Part shown: positions 33,292 to 43,482 of the stretch, piece after piece
How the letters are laid out: each line of letters starts with the position of its first letter
Numbering within the stretch: position 1 is the first letter of the stretch
Assembly: GCF_003119195.2 (NCBI RefSeq)
Contig: NZ_CP022255.1
Coordinates: 186,001-250,000 of the forward strand
DNA: 64,000 nucleotides
Direction: 5' to 3'
Source: Azospirillum baldaniorum
GTDB taxonomy: Bacteria > Pseudomonadota > Alphaproteobacteria > Azospirillales > Azospirillaceae
Program-made: the position numbers and the translations under genes
The notes under the pieces: model-generated
The model's input: the letters and a program-made list of their open reading frames with translations, nothing else
Told to the model about the DNA's origin: nothing
Database searches by the model: none

Positions 33292-36200
33292 ATGGCAGCA
33301 GAACAGCTGGTCGTCGGCTACGACGACTGGATATCCACCACCGTCCGCGCGACCAAATCCGGTGAGCAGCTTGCCCGCCAGTACGGGGATGTCGAACGGC
33401 TCACGACCAAGGTGACGGCGATCACCAGCCGCTTCGCGGATGAACTCACCAATCTGGAAGCCAGCGAACACGCGCTGGTCGACAAGGAACGGCTTCGCGC
33501 GGCCATCCTGTCCCAGCAGGACGCCGCCGTCCGGAAGGCCACCGCCGCGCACGAGCGGTGGGTGGCCGGCATGCGGGCGGCGGAAGCCGCCGCCGGCGCC
33601 CAGGCGGCCAGCACCGCCACCGCGACGGCCTCCGCCGGGTCCTGGGCCGGTGCGATGGCAAAGATTCATGAGAGCGCCGCACAGGCCGCCGCGAATCTCA
33701 ACGGTCCGGCCTTCGAGGCGCTGTCCGGCCGGATCGGGGACCTGACCAAGGCGCAGGGCTCCACGGGTTCTCTTCACACCGCTGCGGCGCGGCAATCGGC
33801 GCCGGTGCAAACCAGTTCCGCCGGCGAAAAACGCGACGTCCCGGTTGCCGCCGCCGCCAAACCGGCAGCCGCCAATGATTCGTCGGCCGACCCGAAGAAA
33901 GCCGAGGAAACAATTAAGGAAGCGCGGAAGGCGCTAACCGATATTCTGCAGAAGACATTCGACAGCTTGGGCGAAGCCCTGGTGAAAGTGTTCGTCACCG
34001 GCAAGAATGCGGCAGTGGATTGGGGCAAATCCACGAAGGCCATCATCGGTGAACTCGCCACCGATCTGATCAAGATGGCGGCTATCCAACCGTTGAAAAA
34101 CGTGATCTTCGGAACCAGTGGTCCCACGCTGTGGGATGCCTTCAGAACATCGAAAGACGATGCGGCCAAGAACGACAATAACGTGACTGGGCAGGCTTCC
34201 TCCATGGCAACCAATTGGGCTGGGGGGAAAGCGCTGTCATGGGCAGGAGATAAATTGGGACTGGGAGGCACCAGTGGTAGCATTGCTGGGGCAATTGATG
34301 GCTGGGCCCTCTCCAATCTGGGTATTGGGCAGCTGACTACCGGTTCTAACGGCATGCTGGTTGGGGGTGGAGCAACCAGTTCTACAGTACCATCATCGCC
34401 ATTGGTAGCAGGCACAGGCCTGACCAGCTATCTAGGGGCGGCCGGCGCTGGTGCGGCAGCGGGCGGCCTCGTCGGCGGTTGGGCCGGGAGCCAAAGCAAC
34501 AGCAAGGCTGTCGGCGGCGCTACGGGGGCGGTGGCGGGCGCAGCAGCCTCCTATGGGATTGGCTCGCTTATGTCCATCGGTGCGATGACCGGTCCCTGGG
34601 GCCTTGCCATCGCGGCGGTGGCAGGGGCGGTCATGGGGATGGTGGGCACCCAAAAAGCCTCCGTCGGCCCGAACGCCGCCGCGACCTTGCGGGTCGAGAA
34701 CGGCAAGCTGGTCCGGATCGGCGCCGACGCGGACAACGGCGGGAGCACCGACCGTGTGGTGGCGGTGACCGATGCCGTGGCCACCGCGGTCAACGCCATG
34801 ACCCAGCTCGGCGTGCAGGTCCGCGAAGGGCAGCAATTTTTCTTCGTGGACGGTGGCCCCAAGGTCGTGAACAACGGCAAAAGGGCCCAGACACCCGAAG
34901 CGTTCATCCGCGAGGTGATGGGCACGCTGACCGCCGATGGGCTGGTCGGCAAGGCCCTGGCGTCCGATGCCGCGCAGAACAGCGGCGATCTGAACAAGAT
35001 CGTCCAGGGGCTGTCGCTGGCCAAGTCCATCGAGCAGGCGAACTCGGCACTCTCCAATTTGGACAATTCGCTGCACGCGGTCCAGAAATCGGCCTTCGCG
35101 GCGACCGCCGAGAGCCTTCAGCCGATGGTCGACCAGTTCAGGCTGGCGCAGGAGTTCGGCCTGGAAGCGGATTACGCGTCCATGGCGACCGGCCAGCTGA
35201 CCGCGATCCTGGACAACATCCGGGACCCGGTGCAATGGCAGACGGTGCAGGTGGCGGTGGCGGAACTAGACGGGCAGATGGCCGCCTTCCGCGATCAGGT
35301 GGGGAAAGTGAATCCCGCCCTGGTCGGCCTGATCAACGATGTCGCAGCCGCCGCGAAGGAGAAGATCTACGGCGATTACCGGAAGACGTTCGACGCCGGG
35401 CTGAACAGCGCCCGCGGAGCCGACTACCTGAACCAGCTGACCGACGTGCGGACCTGGTGGAACAACAATTGGGCCAACAGCCTGATGTCGGGCCGCAACC
35501 CGAACGACATGTACGCGGCCCAGGCTAAGGCGATCTTTGACGGCCTCGACGTCAACCAGCTGGGAAAGGCGGTCGAGTATTTCGCTGAGCTCGACCCGGT
35601 GATGTCCGGGCTGGCTGCCGCGGCGCGCGACATCGCCCGTCAGGATGCCATGACCGGTTTGGATCAGCGCTACCGGGCCGCCCAGGTGGCGTTGGGCCAG
35701 CTGTCGCAGGCGGAGTTCGACCGTTACCAGACCGAGCTGGAGCAGGCGCGGGAGCTGTCGGCGGTCACCGATCCGGTCGTCCGCGCCCGCCTGCAGGAGG
35801 TGCAGACTCTCGAGAAGCAGGCCCAGGCTTATGAAAAGGCGCGGCAGTCCGGAGAATCGCTCACCGACTGGCTGACCAACAAGCTGGGCACCAGCTCCGC
35901 CGGGGTCTCGGCGTCCACCGCCTACACCAACGCGCTGGGCGCGTACCAGGCGGATCTCGCGAAAGCGGCCGCCAACGACAACGACGCTCTGGGACGGATG
36001 GCCAGCACCGCCGACCGCCTGCTGACCGCCTACACCGATTATTTCGGCAGCCAGGGCGCCACGGCCTTCTGGCAGAAGATCATGGGGGAGGTCGCCAACC
36101 TTCCGGCCGTCAAATCCTACGACAGCTCCATCGTCGACGCGATCAACCGGCTTCCCCATGGCGCCGGCGGGCCGGCCACCGGCCTCACCATGGTCAACGA

Positions 36201-36498
36201 CGCCGGGCCGGAGCTGATCCGGTTGCCGACCGGCTCGATGGTGATGACCAGCCGGGCCAGCGTCGATTTCCTGCGGCGCGGCGGCGGCTCCACGACCACG
36301 ATGCCCGCCCCCGACACCGCGGTGGTGGAGACTCTGCGGCAATTGCTCCGCGCGGTCGTCTTCAACGGCGCCGACCTGACCACGGTCCTCGAAGGGCTGA
36401 AGGACAGCGGCTTGCGCCAGGAGAAGGCGCTGGCCGCGCTGCGCGGCCAGTTCAAGCGGGCCGGCGACGCCGGCACGCTGCCGGGGCGCGCGGCCTGA
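33292..36498 (+). CDS. Phage tail tape measure protein
   Basis: A 1068-residue protein that sets tail length and passes through the tube. Residues ~1-200 are helical and Ala-rich; residues ~209-273 (LTDILQKTFDSLGEALVKVFVTGKNAAVDW and following, listed in parts) match the lambda-type tape-measure C-terminal region; residues ~377-457 are a Gly/Ala-rich hydrophobic stretch (GAAGAGAAAGGLVGGWAG) that probably inserts in the target membrane; the rest is helical. Using the usual ~1.5 A per residue, the tail would be about 160 nm. Bases around 34000-34420 are clearly less GC-rich (my hand count ~53% for 34141-34260), suggesting a recombined segment. Confidence 0.87.
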   Translation: MAAEQLVVGYDDWISTTVRATKSGEQLARQYGDVERLTTKVTAITSRFADELTNLEASEHALVDKERLRAAILSQQDAAVRKATAAHERWVAGMRAAEAAAGAQAASTATATASAGSWAGAMAKIHESAAQAAANLNGPAFEALSGRIGDLTKAQGSTGSLHTAAARQSAPVQTSSAGEKRDVPVAAAAKPAAANDSSADPKKAEETIKEARKALTDILQKTFDSLGEALVKVFVTGKNAAVDWGKSTKAIIGELATDLIKMAAIQPLKNVIFGTSGPTLWDAFRTSKDDAAKNDNNVTGQASSMATNWAGGKALSWAGDKLGLGGTSGSIAGAIDGWALSNLGIGQLTTGSNGMLVGGGATSSTVPSSPLVAGTGLTSYLGAAGAGAAAGGLVGGWAGSQSNSKAVGGATGAVAGAAASYGIGSLMSIGAMTGPWGLAIAAVAGAVMGMVGTQKASVGPNAAATLRVENGKLVRIGADADNGGSTDRVVAVTDAVATAVNAMTQLGVQVREGQQFFFVDGGPKVVNNGKRAQTPEAFIREVMGTLTADGLVGKALASDAAQNSGDLNKIVQGLSLAKSIEQANSALSNLDNSLHAVQKSAFAATAESLQPMVDQFRLAQEFGLEADYASMATGQLTAILDNIRDPVQWQTVQVAVAELDGQMAAFRDQVGKVNPALVGLINDVAAAAKEKIYGDYRKTFDAGLNSARGADYLNQLTDVRTWWNNNWANSLMSGRNPNDMYAAQAKAIFDGLDVNQLGKAVEYFAELDPVMSGLAAAARDIARQDAMTGLDQRYRAAQVALGQLSQAEFDRYQTELEQARELSAVTDPVVRARLQEVQTLEKQAQAYEKARQSGESLTDWLTNKLGTSSAGVSASTAYTNALGAYQADLAKAAANDNDALGRMASTADRLLTAYTDYFGSQGATAFWQKIMGEVANLPAVKSYDSSIVDAINRLPHGAGGPATGLTMVNDAGPELIRLPTGSMVMTSRASVDFLRRGGGSTTTMPAPDTAVVETLRQLLRAVVFNGADLTTVLEGLKDSGLRQEKALAALRGQFKRAGDAGTLPGRAA

Positions 36499-38222
36499 TG
36501 CGCGTCTTCCTCGTCCGGATCGAGGAGCAGCCCTTGACCGTGACGGAACCGGCGCCGCTCGATCTGAGCGGCGTCGTCCGTCCTCCGCCCCGCGTCGAAG
36601 CGGGGCGGTCCCTGGCCATGGTCCGCGCCTTCACCCGCCGGCCGGTCTGGCGCCCCCCGGTGCCGGCCGCCGTTCCGCCGCCGTTGCGGGCCTCCGTCCG
36701 CACCACCCTCGCCACCGTCCAGGGGTACGTCATGCTCGGCGCCTCTCCCTTCGGCGCGGCTCCCTTCGGCGCCCGCCGCGACCGCCTGTCCCTCGCCATC
36801 GGAGACGTCATGCTGCGTTATGGGACCATAAATTACGTCGACCGCGACCACAGGGAGTTCGAGGATGGGCTTCGGACTCCCTCCTTCAGCCGCACGATCC
36901 TGACCGGCGGTACGGTCGGCGGCTGGGCCACCGCCAGCCTCGGCGACCTCGAACTGGACAATCTGGAGGGCGAGCGCAGCGACCTGCTGCGGCGCGTCGC
37001 CGTCGACGGGCGCCCGGTCGAGGTGCTGCAGCCGCGGCCCGACGGAACGACCGAGGTTGTCTTCGAATGCACGGCCCGGGACATCGTGCCCGGCGACGAC
37101 GACACGGTGCGCATCCGGCTGCGGGATTGGGATTATCTGCTCGACAAGCCGGCCCAGACCGCCACCTACCCGGACGACGCCCCGCCGGAAATCGCCAACC
37201 GCCGCCGGCCCTTCGGCTATGGCCCGTGCAACAACGTGACGCCGACCCGGATCGCCACGACGGCTCCGGCCTATCAGTTCAACGATGGCCCGTCGCGCGC
37301 CCTGCGGGCGGTCTATGTCGCCGGCATCCCGCAACTGCCGGCGGACCTTGCGGCTATCGATCTGGCGGCCTCGACCTTCACGCTGGCGGCGGAGCCGGCG
37401 GGCGACGTGACCTGCGATTTCGACGGTCTGGTGGTGGACGGGGTGTATCTCAACACCACCGCCCTGGTAATCGACGATCTGGCCTTCCGGCGCGGCGGGT
37501 TGCCGGCGACACGGAAATCCGTCCGCCATTTCGAGCGCTTCGCCGCTGACATGCCCGGCGAGGTGCAGCTCTACGTGTCACACGGCGAGGAGCCGACCGT
37601 CCTGTCGCTGATCCAACGCCTTCTGGCGCCTTGCGGCTGGGGGGCGTTCTCGTGGCGCGGCCAGCTCCAGGTCGGTGTCTGGAAGGTGGCGACGGGAGCC
37701 CCGCGCTGCCTGCTCTCCAAGGCCGAAGGGACGCTGATCAGCCTGCAGCCGGCCGAGCTTCCCACGGAGGTCTATCCACCGCCGTGGCGGTTGCGCGGCG
37801 GGTACGACCGCAACTGGACGCCTCAGACGGCCAGCCAGCTCAAGGGCGACGACACCCCCGGCGCGGCCGACCCCGTCGGCGGGCCGGAGCGGCGCCGCTG
37901 GCTGGCGCGTGGGCAGGAGATCGCGGAAGCGAAGGACGAGGTCACTCGCGACCGCCTCCATCTGGGCGCGCAGGATCCGGCCGTCGTGGAGACCTGCCTC
38001 GCCGACAAGATCGGCTGCGAAACCGTTCTGCAGGCGTCCCTGGCCCACTGGCTCGGCAACCGGGCCCAGTACCGGGTCGTGCCCGACACGCCTCCCTTCT
38101 TCTTCGACATCGGGGACGAGGTGGCGATCCAGTGGGACGGCCATGGCCTGGAGGGCGGCCAGATCGGCGTGGTGGCGGAAGTCGCCGAGGGCGAATGGAC
38201 CGAACTGGTTATTGAGGTGTGA
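36498..38222 (+). CDS. Tail protein of unknown function, 574 residues (baseplate/hub candidate)
   Basis: Its start overlaps the tape-measure stop (TGATG) and it precedes two other tail-tip genes, where siphovirus tails encode distal tail and hub proteins. I do not recognise a specific family. The first ~75 residues are proline-rich and basic, followed by MLGASPFGAAPFGARR at an in-frame ATG (36732) that could be the real start. The remainder looks beta-rich (DLELDNLEGERSDLLRRV; FDIGDEVAIQWDGHGLEGGQ), and the final segment resembles the domain that closes phage hub proteins. No signal peptide or membrane segment. Confidence 0.6.
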   Translation: MRVFLVRIEEQPLTVTEPAPLDLSGVVRPPPRVEAGRSLAMVRAFTRRPVWRPPVPAAVPPPLRASVRTTLATVQGYVMLGASPFGAAPFGARRDRLSLAIGDVMLRYGTINYVDRDHREFEDGLRTPSFSRTILTGGTVGGWATASLGDLELDNLEGERSDLLRRVAVDGRPVEVLQPRPDGTTEVVFECTARDIVPGDDDTVRIRLRDWDYLLDKPAQTATYPDDAPPEIANRRRPFGYGPCNNVTPTRIATTAPAYQFNDGPSRALRAVYVAGIPQLPADLAAIDLAASTFTLAAEPAGDVTCDFDGLVVDGVYLNTTALVIDDLAFRRGGLPATRKSVRHFERFAADMPGEVQLYVSHGEEPTVLSLIQRLLAPCGWGAFSWRGQLQVGVWKVATGAPRCLLSKAEGTLISLQPAELPTEVYPPPWRLRGGYDRNWTPQTASQLKGDDTPGAADPVGGPERRRWLARGQEIAEAKDEVTRDRLHLGAQDPAVVETCLADKIGCETVLQASLAHWLGNRAQYRVVPDTPPFFFDIGDEVAIQWDGHGLEGGQIGVVAEVAEGEWTELVIEV

Positions 38223-38223
38223 C

Positions 38224-39003
38224 ATGGACAACCTGACGGCACGGGTCGGCTGGATCAACCACGCCGACACCGCCACCCTGACCGCCCTCCACCCCGGACC
38301 GGACACGCTGGGTGTGGAGCGGCTGCAAATCAAGCACGTGGCCCGCTATCACGAGCAGACCGGTCCCGAACTGGCGATTCGTGCCGATCTGCACGCCGGC
38401 AAGCCGGTGGACGCGGTGGTGCTGCCTCTGGTCAACGCGGCGCCGAGCGCCACCCTGCGGGTGCGCGCGGCCGCGACGGTGGCCGATCTGTCGGCGGCCC
38501 CGCTCTACACCTACGCCGGGCCGGGGCATATCGACGACGCGCACAACTACGCCATCCATCTGCTGCCGGCGACGGTCACCGCGCGGGTGTGGGAGGTGGC
38601 CGTCACCGATCCGGACCGGGAGGTTTCGCGCGCCGGCCGGCTGGTCCTGGCGCCGCTGCATCGCTTCGCCTTCAATTTCAAGGCGAACTGGGGCGTGCGC
38701 TGGGAAGACCTGTCGGAGGAGCGCGACGGCGCCGGCGGCCAGATGTACTCCCGCGCCGGGCCACGGCGCCGCGTTCTGAGCGCGGAATTCGGCGAGATGA
38801 CCCGCCGGGAGCGCGACGAGGTCGCGCTCGAGATCGAGCGGCTGGCCGGCAAGACCGGCGACATCCTGATGGTGGCGCGGCCCAACGCCCCGAACCTTGC
38901 GCACTACACGGTGTGGGGAAAGCCGGTGGACACCGGCGGCGTCAACGAAAGCCGCCTCGGCATCTTCACCAAAACCTTCCAGATCAAAGAACGGCGGTTC
39001 TGA
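38224..39003 (+). CDS. Tail protein of unknown function, 259 residues
   Basis: A protein starting one base after the previous stop and overlapping the next start (TGATG), so it is coupled within the tail-tip cluster. It has a beta-rich N-terminal half (residues ~1-150) and a C-terminal half (RFAFNFKANWGVRWEDLSE; HYTVWGKPVDTGGVNES) that may be a distal tail or tip-attachment domain. No family is recognised with confidence. Function is inferred only from the operon position between the hub candidate and the long tail-tip/fibre protein. Confidence 0.6.
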   Translation: MDNLTARVGWINHADTATLTALHPGPDTLGVERLQIKHVARYHEQTGPELAIRADLHAGKPVDAVVLPLVNAAPSATLRVRAAATVADLSAAPLYTYAGPGHIDDAHNYAIHLLPATVTARVWEVAVTDPDREVSRAGRLVLAPLHRFAFNFKANWGVRWEDLSEERDGAGGQMYSRAGPRRRVLSAEFGEMTRRERDEVALEIERLAGKTGDILMVARPNAPNLAHYTVWGKPVDTGGVNESRLGIFTKTFQIKERRF

Positions 39004-42000
39004 TGGCCTTCGTCTATCCTGACCGCGCCTCGGAAGTCACCACCTCGACCGGTGACCAGGGCGACATCATTCTTCAGGGGCCGGAACCGTCCTTCTGGTC
39101 CTTCACCAGCCGGATGGCCGTCGGCGACGAGACCACGGTGTGCCGGGAGGATGGCCTCACCTCGGAGCTGGTCCGGGTGCGGCTGGTGGCGCCGGACCGT
39201 CTGCGCTATCTGGCGGTCTACGGCTCGTCCAACGGCGGCGCCCGCGTCGTCTGGCCGGCGGGGCAGCAGCGGGTCTACGCCACGCAGCTCGGGCGCTACG
39301 CCCTGCTGCCCCCCGACGCCGGACAGGCCGGACGGCCCGTGGTGGTGCAGCCGGACGGGACGTACGGCGCCGGGGCGCTGACCGTGCCGGTGCCGACCGG
39401 CCTGACCCTGGGCACGCTGCTCGACGCGGCTTCCGCCGGCGGGCGACCGGACGGGGCGGTGCTGATCCGCCTGGTGGTGACCTGGGACGAGGTCCCCGAT
39501 CTGGACTACGAGCTGGAGATCCGCGACGGCCTGACCACTGGCTGGCCGGGCGCAGCGTCGAATCCCGCCCTCATCCCGGCGGGCGGCGGGCGTTGCGTCG
39601 TCAACGTGGTCGGGGGCTACACCTACGGGGTACGGCTGCGTGCCCGTGCCGTCGGCGGGGTGTCCGGCTGGACGCCCGAGCAGACCATCGCGGCGACCGG
39701 CGACGACGTGCCGCCGGGGCCTCCCACGGACATGGTGGTGACCGAGGTCTATGGCGGCGCGGTGTTCATGTTCACGCCGCCCACTGACGCCGACACCCTG
39801 GAGGTCCGCTTCTACGCGGCGCCCTCCGACGACGAGACGGCCGCCGTGCTGGTCGGAGCGGGGCTGCGCCGGGTGACGCTGACCGGCCTGCCGGCGGGGA
39901 CCACCCGCTGGGTGTGGGCGGCCTCGGTGGACACCAGCGGCAACGAGGCGGAGTGGCTCTCCCTCGGCCCAGTGACCGCGCTGCTGATCGAGCCGGGCGA
40001 CCTCGCCGCGGAGTTGGGCGAGCGCATTGAACGGCTGTCCGATGTGGACCCGGCGAGCTTGGATCTCGCAGGGGAGGCCGCCCTGGAGGCGGTGCTGGCG
40101 GCACACGAGGTCCGCCTGGGGGCGCAACGGCGGCTCGCCCAGGCGATGACTGGCGTGGACGACACGATTGACGGGGTGCGCGACAGGCTGGCGGGCGTGG
40201 AGACGGGCCTTCAGCAGGAGACCACCATCCGCACTGACGAGACGGCGGCCCTGACCCAGAGCCTGACCACCCTCGGGGCCGTCGTGGAGGACAACACCGC
40301 CGCCATCCAGGCCGAGCAGACGGCGCGGGCCGACGCGTACGAGGCCCTGGCCGAGAGTGTGACTCTGGTGGCCGCCCAGGCGGGCAGCGCCCTGGCCGCT
40401 GTGCAGAGCGAGGCGCAGACCCGCGCTTCGGAGGACGAGGCGCTGTCCAGCCGCATCGACACGGTGGTTGCCGACACCGCGCACAACGCCGCCGCGATTC
40501 TGGCGGAGCAGACGGCCCGCATCAACGCCGATGGCGCCCTGGCAAACACGCTGACGTCGGTGTCCGCCCAGGCGACGCGGGCGCGCACCTTCCGGCAAGC
40601 CACCGCCCCCGCCACTCCGCAGGTGGGCGACCTGTGGTACGACACCGCCAGCAACAACTCCCCCAAGCGTTGGTCCGGGACGGGTTGGGAATCCACCGAG
40701 GACCCGCGCATCGCGGCGACCGCCGCCGTGGTGGCGGCTGAACAGACGGCCCGTGCGGACGGTGATTCCGCCCTGGCGAGCAGCATCAGCAGCGTGTCGG
40801 CGCAAGCGTCACGGTCCCGGACATTCCGGCAGAGCGCTGCGCCCGCCGCGCCACAGGTCGGCGATGTCTGGTACGACACGGCCAACGGCAACGCGGCCAA
40901 GCGTTACAACGGCACCGCGTGGGAGTTGGTGGACGACGCGCGGCTGGCCGCCAACGCCGCGGCCATCACCAGCGAGGCGACGGCGCGGGCCGATGGAGAC
41001 GCGGCGCTGACGACGCAGGTCAACACGGCGATCAGCAAGGCCGACCGGGTGCGCACGTTCCGGCAGGCCTCCGCCCCCGGCGCGCCCCAGCCGGGGGACG
41101 TGTGGTTCGACATGGCGAACAACAGCGCGCCGAAGCGCTGGTCGGGCATCGCCTGGGAGAGCGCCGAGGATCCGCGGATTGGGCAGAACACTGCGGCTAT
41201 CGCCAGCGAGGCGACGACGCGGGCGAGCGCTGATACGGCGCTCGGGCAGCGCATCGACACCGTGGTCGCCGATGTGAACACCAACGCCGCGGCCATCCAG
41301 AGCGAGGCGACGGCGCGGGCCAACGCCGATTCCGCCTTGTCGAACACGCTGACGTCGGTTTCGGCGCAAGCCACGCGGGCGCGCACGTTCCGCCAGAGCG
41401 CGGCGCCCGCAAGCCCGCAGGCGGGCGATGTCTGGTACGACACCTCGGCCAACAACGTGGCCAAGCGCTGGTCGGGGACGGCGTGGGAATCCACCGAAGA
41501 TCCGCGCATCGGGCAGAACGTGGCGGCCATCACGTCCGAGGCCACGGCGCGGGCCAACGCCGACAGCGCCCTGGCGAACACGCTGACGACGGTGCAGACC
41601 ACGGTGGGCGAGCACACCGCAACCATTCAGCAGCAGGCCCAGAGCATCGACGGTCTGTCGGCGCAGTACACCGTCAAGGTGGACGTCAATGGGTACGTCT
41701 CAGGTTTCGGCCTTGCCACGACCGCCAAGGACGGCGTGCCCTCCAGCACCTTCACTGTCCTGGCCGAAAAGTTCGAAATCACGGCGCCGGGTGGCTCGAA
41801 GATCAGCCCCTTCGTTGTTCAAAACGGCACGGTCTATCTGCGCTCTGTGGTCATCGGAACGGGCTGGATCGGTGACACCCACATCGGCCCAAACGGCATC
41901 GACGCCAAGCACCTGAAGGCCAGCAGCGTGCTAACCGACTCCATCAGGATCGGTAGCGCCAGCGGGTCCACGCTGTCCACCGTCGCCAGCAACGCCGCCA

Positions 42001-43466
42001 CCGGCGCCCAGGACCCGGCGGCCCGGATCAACGCGGGCTCCACGTCCATCAACCCTGGCAAGATCATCGTTAAGGGATCGAACACCCTCACGTCCGTGGG
42101 CGGGTGGTTCTACGGGAACACCACCGAGATTGACGGTGGGAAAATCGCTGCCGAGACCGTCACGGCCCGAGAGGTCAAGGCCCTGAGCCTCACCGGTGAC
42201 CGTGTGGCCGCCGGCACCCTGACCGTCGATAAGCTCGCCCAGTTCTCGACGGGCAACCTGCTGGCCAACAGCAGCTTCGATGCCGGCTGGGAATGCTGGA
42301 ACCGCCTGGGCTCCAACATGGGAGGAGCCCCGACCAATTGGGCGGTTAACCATCCGAGTGTGGACTGGTACCTCGCCGGGGGGAACACTCTCAGCGTGCA
42401 GCAGACGAACGGGCAGACCGGCGGGGACTGGGCCGGCTTCTACAGTCACCCGGCTTCCAACTGGGGAGGGATACCCATTGAGCCGGGGAAGCCCTACGAG
42501 TTCTCCATCTATACCGGCGCCCACAACTGCAAGGTCGATTGCTTCATCGTCTTCTACAATACCGCTGGAACCCCCGTCGGGGACTGGGCCGACGGAATTA
42601 CCCCCACGGCGAACGTCAACGATGGGGAGGCCCTGGGCGGGCGCTCCCTCGCAGGATACAAGCGGATTTGGGCTCGCGGGGTTGCCCCGGCCACCGCCGT
42701 CCAAGCTCGCCCGTTCATCCGCAAGCACAACTCCAAACCTGGGGCCACCGAGAGCTGGGGGTTCTACACGCTCCCCTTCTTCGGAGAGAGCGCCGCCAAT
42801 GCCGTCCAGCCCCAGCCCTGGCAGCCCGGCGGCGTGACCAAAATCTTCGGCGGCAACCTTGTCGCGGAGACCGTGACCTCGACCCACCTCGCGGCCGGCT
42901 CGGTCACGGCCAACAAGATCAACGCCCGGACCATCGTCGGGGACCACATGGTCGTCGGCACGATCTACGGTGACCTCATCGGCACTGCCGCGGTCACCAC
43001 CCTGAAGATCGAGGGCAACTCGGTGACGGTGCCCGTCGGGTACTACCAGCAAGACGAGATATGGATCGGCAACCTCTTCACCACCCCCAACAACTACGAT
43101 TACAACTACGGCGAGACTGGCGAAATCGACACCGATGGGTCTCCTGTGTTGATTATGGCTGCTGCCACCTGCCGGGTGGATGGCGCCCAAACGACCAACA
43201 ACAACGTGGCGGGTTGGGTGATCCGCATCATGAACGGCGTCGCCTCCAACTACCATGAGGTGACTCGGTCCAGCGTCGTCGTGCAGAGCATCGCCGTCGG
43301 CAATTCTTGGCCCGGCAATTCCGGAGCCTATGCAGCGGTTGCCGTCGACCGGCCCCCTTCTGGCATCAAAGTTAAATACCGCCTCATGTTCGCTAAGGGC
43401 TTCGCCGACGGCCCCGCCTGCTACGTCAGCAACCGGGGCGTTGCAGCCATGATGGCTCGCCGCTGA
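39003..43466 (+). CDS. Long tail-tip / receptor-binding protein with repeated modules
   Basis: A 1487-residue protein at the position of lambda gpJ. Residues ~1-170 are a tip-attachment part; ~165-320 contain two fibronectin III-like stretches (LEIRDGLTTGWPGAASNPAL; PPGPPTDMVVTEVYGGAVF); ~330-840 are long coiled-coil heptads of the AAAIASEATARAD type broken by four ~45-residue modules with GDVWYD and KRWSG (see the repeat entry); ~900-1080 resemble the DUF1983-like central region; ~1080-1290 form a jelly-roll-like carbohydrate-binding candidate (LLANSSFDAGWECWNRLG at its start); the end is a beta-rich tip. It probably contacts surface polysaccharide of a target bacterium. Confidence 0.78.
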   Translation: MAFVYPDRASEVTTSTGDQGDIILQGPEPSFWSFTSRMAVGDETTVCREDGLTSELVRVRLVAPDRLRYLAVYGSSNGGARVVWPAGQQRVYATQLGRYALLPPDAGQAGRPVVVQPDGTYGAGALTVPVPTGLTLGTLLDAASAGGRPDGAVLIRLVVTWDEVPDLDYELEIRDGLTTGWPGAASNPALIPAGGGRCVVNVVGGYTYGVRLRARAVGGVSGWTPEQTIAATGDDVPPGPPTDMVVTEVYGGAVFMFTPPTDADTLEVRFYAAPSDDETAAVLVGAGLRRVTLTGLPAGTTRWVWAASVDTSGNEAEWLSLGPVTALLIEPGDLAAELGERIERLSDVDPASLDLAGEAALEAVLAAHEVRLGAQRRLAQAMTGVDDTIDGVRDRLAGVETGLQQETTIRTDETAALTQSLTTLGAVVEDNTAAIQAEQTARADAYEALAESVTLVAAQAGSALAAVQSEAQTRASEDEALSSRIDTVVADTAHNAAAILAEQTARINADGALANTLTSVSAQATRARTFRQATAPATPQVGDLWYDTASNNSPKRWSGTGWESTEDPRIAATAAVVAAEQTARADGDSALASSISSVSAQASRSRTFRQSAAPAAPQVGDVWYDTANGNAAKRYNGTAWELVDDARLAANAAAITSEATARADGDAALTTQVNTAISKADRVRTFRQASAPGAPQPGDVWFDMANNSAPKRWSGIAWESAEDPRIGQNTAAIASEATTRASADTALGQRIDTVVADVNTNAAAIQSEATARANADSALSNTLTSVSAQATRARTFRQSAAPASPQAGDVWYDTSANNVAKRWSGTAWESTEDPRIGQNVAAITSEATARANADSALANTLTTVQTTVGEHTATIQQQAQSIDGLSAQYTVKVDVNGYVSGFGLATTAKDGVPSSTFTVLAEKFEITAPGGSKISPFVVQNGTVYLRSVVIGTGWIGDTHIGPNGIDAKHLKASSVLTDSIRIGSASGSTLSTVASNAATGAQDPAARINAGSTSINPGKIIVKGSNTLTSVGGWFYGNTTEIDGGKIAAETVTAREVKALSLTGDRVAAGTLTVDKLAQFSTGNLLANSSFDAGWECWNRLGSNMGGAPTNWAVNHPSVDWYLAGGNTLSVQQTNGQTGGDWAGFYSHPASNWGGIPIEPGKPYEFSIYTGAHNCKVDCFIVFYNTAGTPVGDWADGITPTANVNDGEALGGRSLAGYKRIWARGVAPATAVQARPFIRKHNSKPGATESWGFYTLPFFGESAANAVQPQPWQPGGVTKIFGGNLVAETVTSTHLAAGSVTANKINARTIVGDHMVVGTIYGDLIGTAAVTTLKIEGNSVTVPVGYYQQDEIWIGNLFTTPNNYDYNYGETGEIDTDGSPVLIMAAATCRVDGAQTTNNNVAGWVIRIMNGVASNYHEVTRSSVVVQSIAVGNSWPGNSGAYAAVAVDRPPSGIKVKYRLMFAKGFADGPACYVSNRGVAAMMARR
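40574..41510 (+). repeat. Four in-frame copies of a ~45-codon module in the tail-tip gene
   Basis: Copies lie at about 40574-40712, 40811-40948, 41043-41180 and 41372-41510. Each encodes RTFRQ-x(2)-AP-x(2)-PQ-x-GD-x-W followed by a [KR]W/YxG-x(2)-WE block and ends in D-[PA]-R. Spacers of 31-63 codons are coiled-coil heptads rich in EATARAD. High nucleotide similarity between copies indicates recent expansion or gene conversion. Confidence 0.85.
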
Positions 43467-43482
43467 TCGAGAGGAAAAGCAG

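Noticed and set aside
40574-41510. Regularly spaced repeats as a CRISPR array
   Set aside because: The repeats are ~140 bases, in frame, and code for a protein module; they are not 23-37-base direct repeats with unique spacers.
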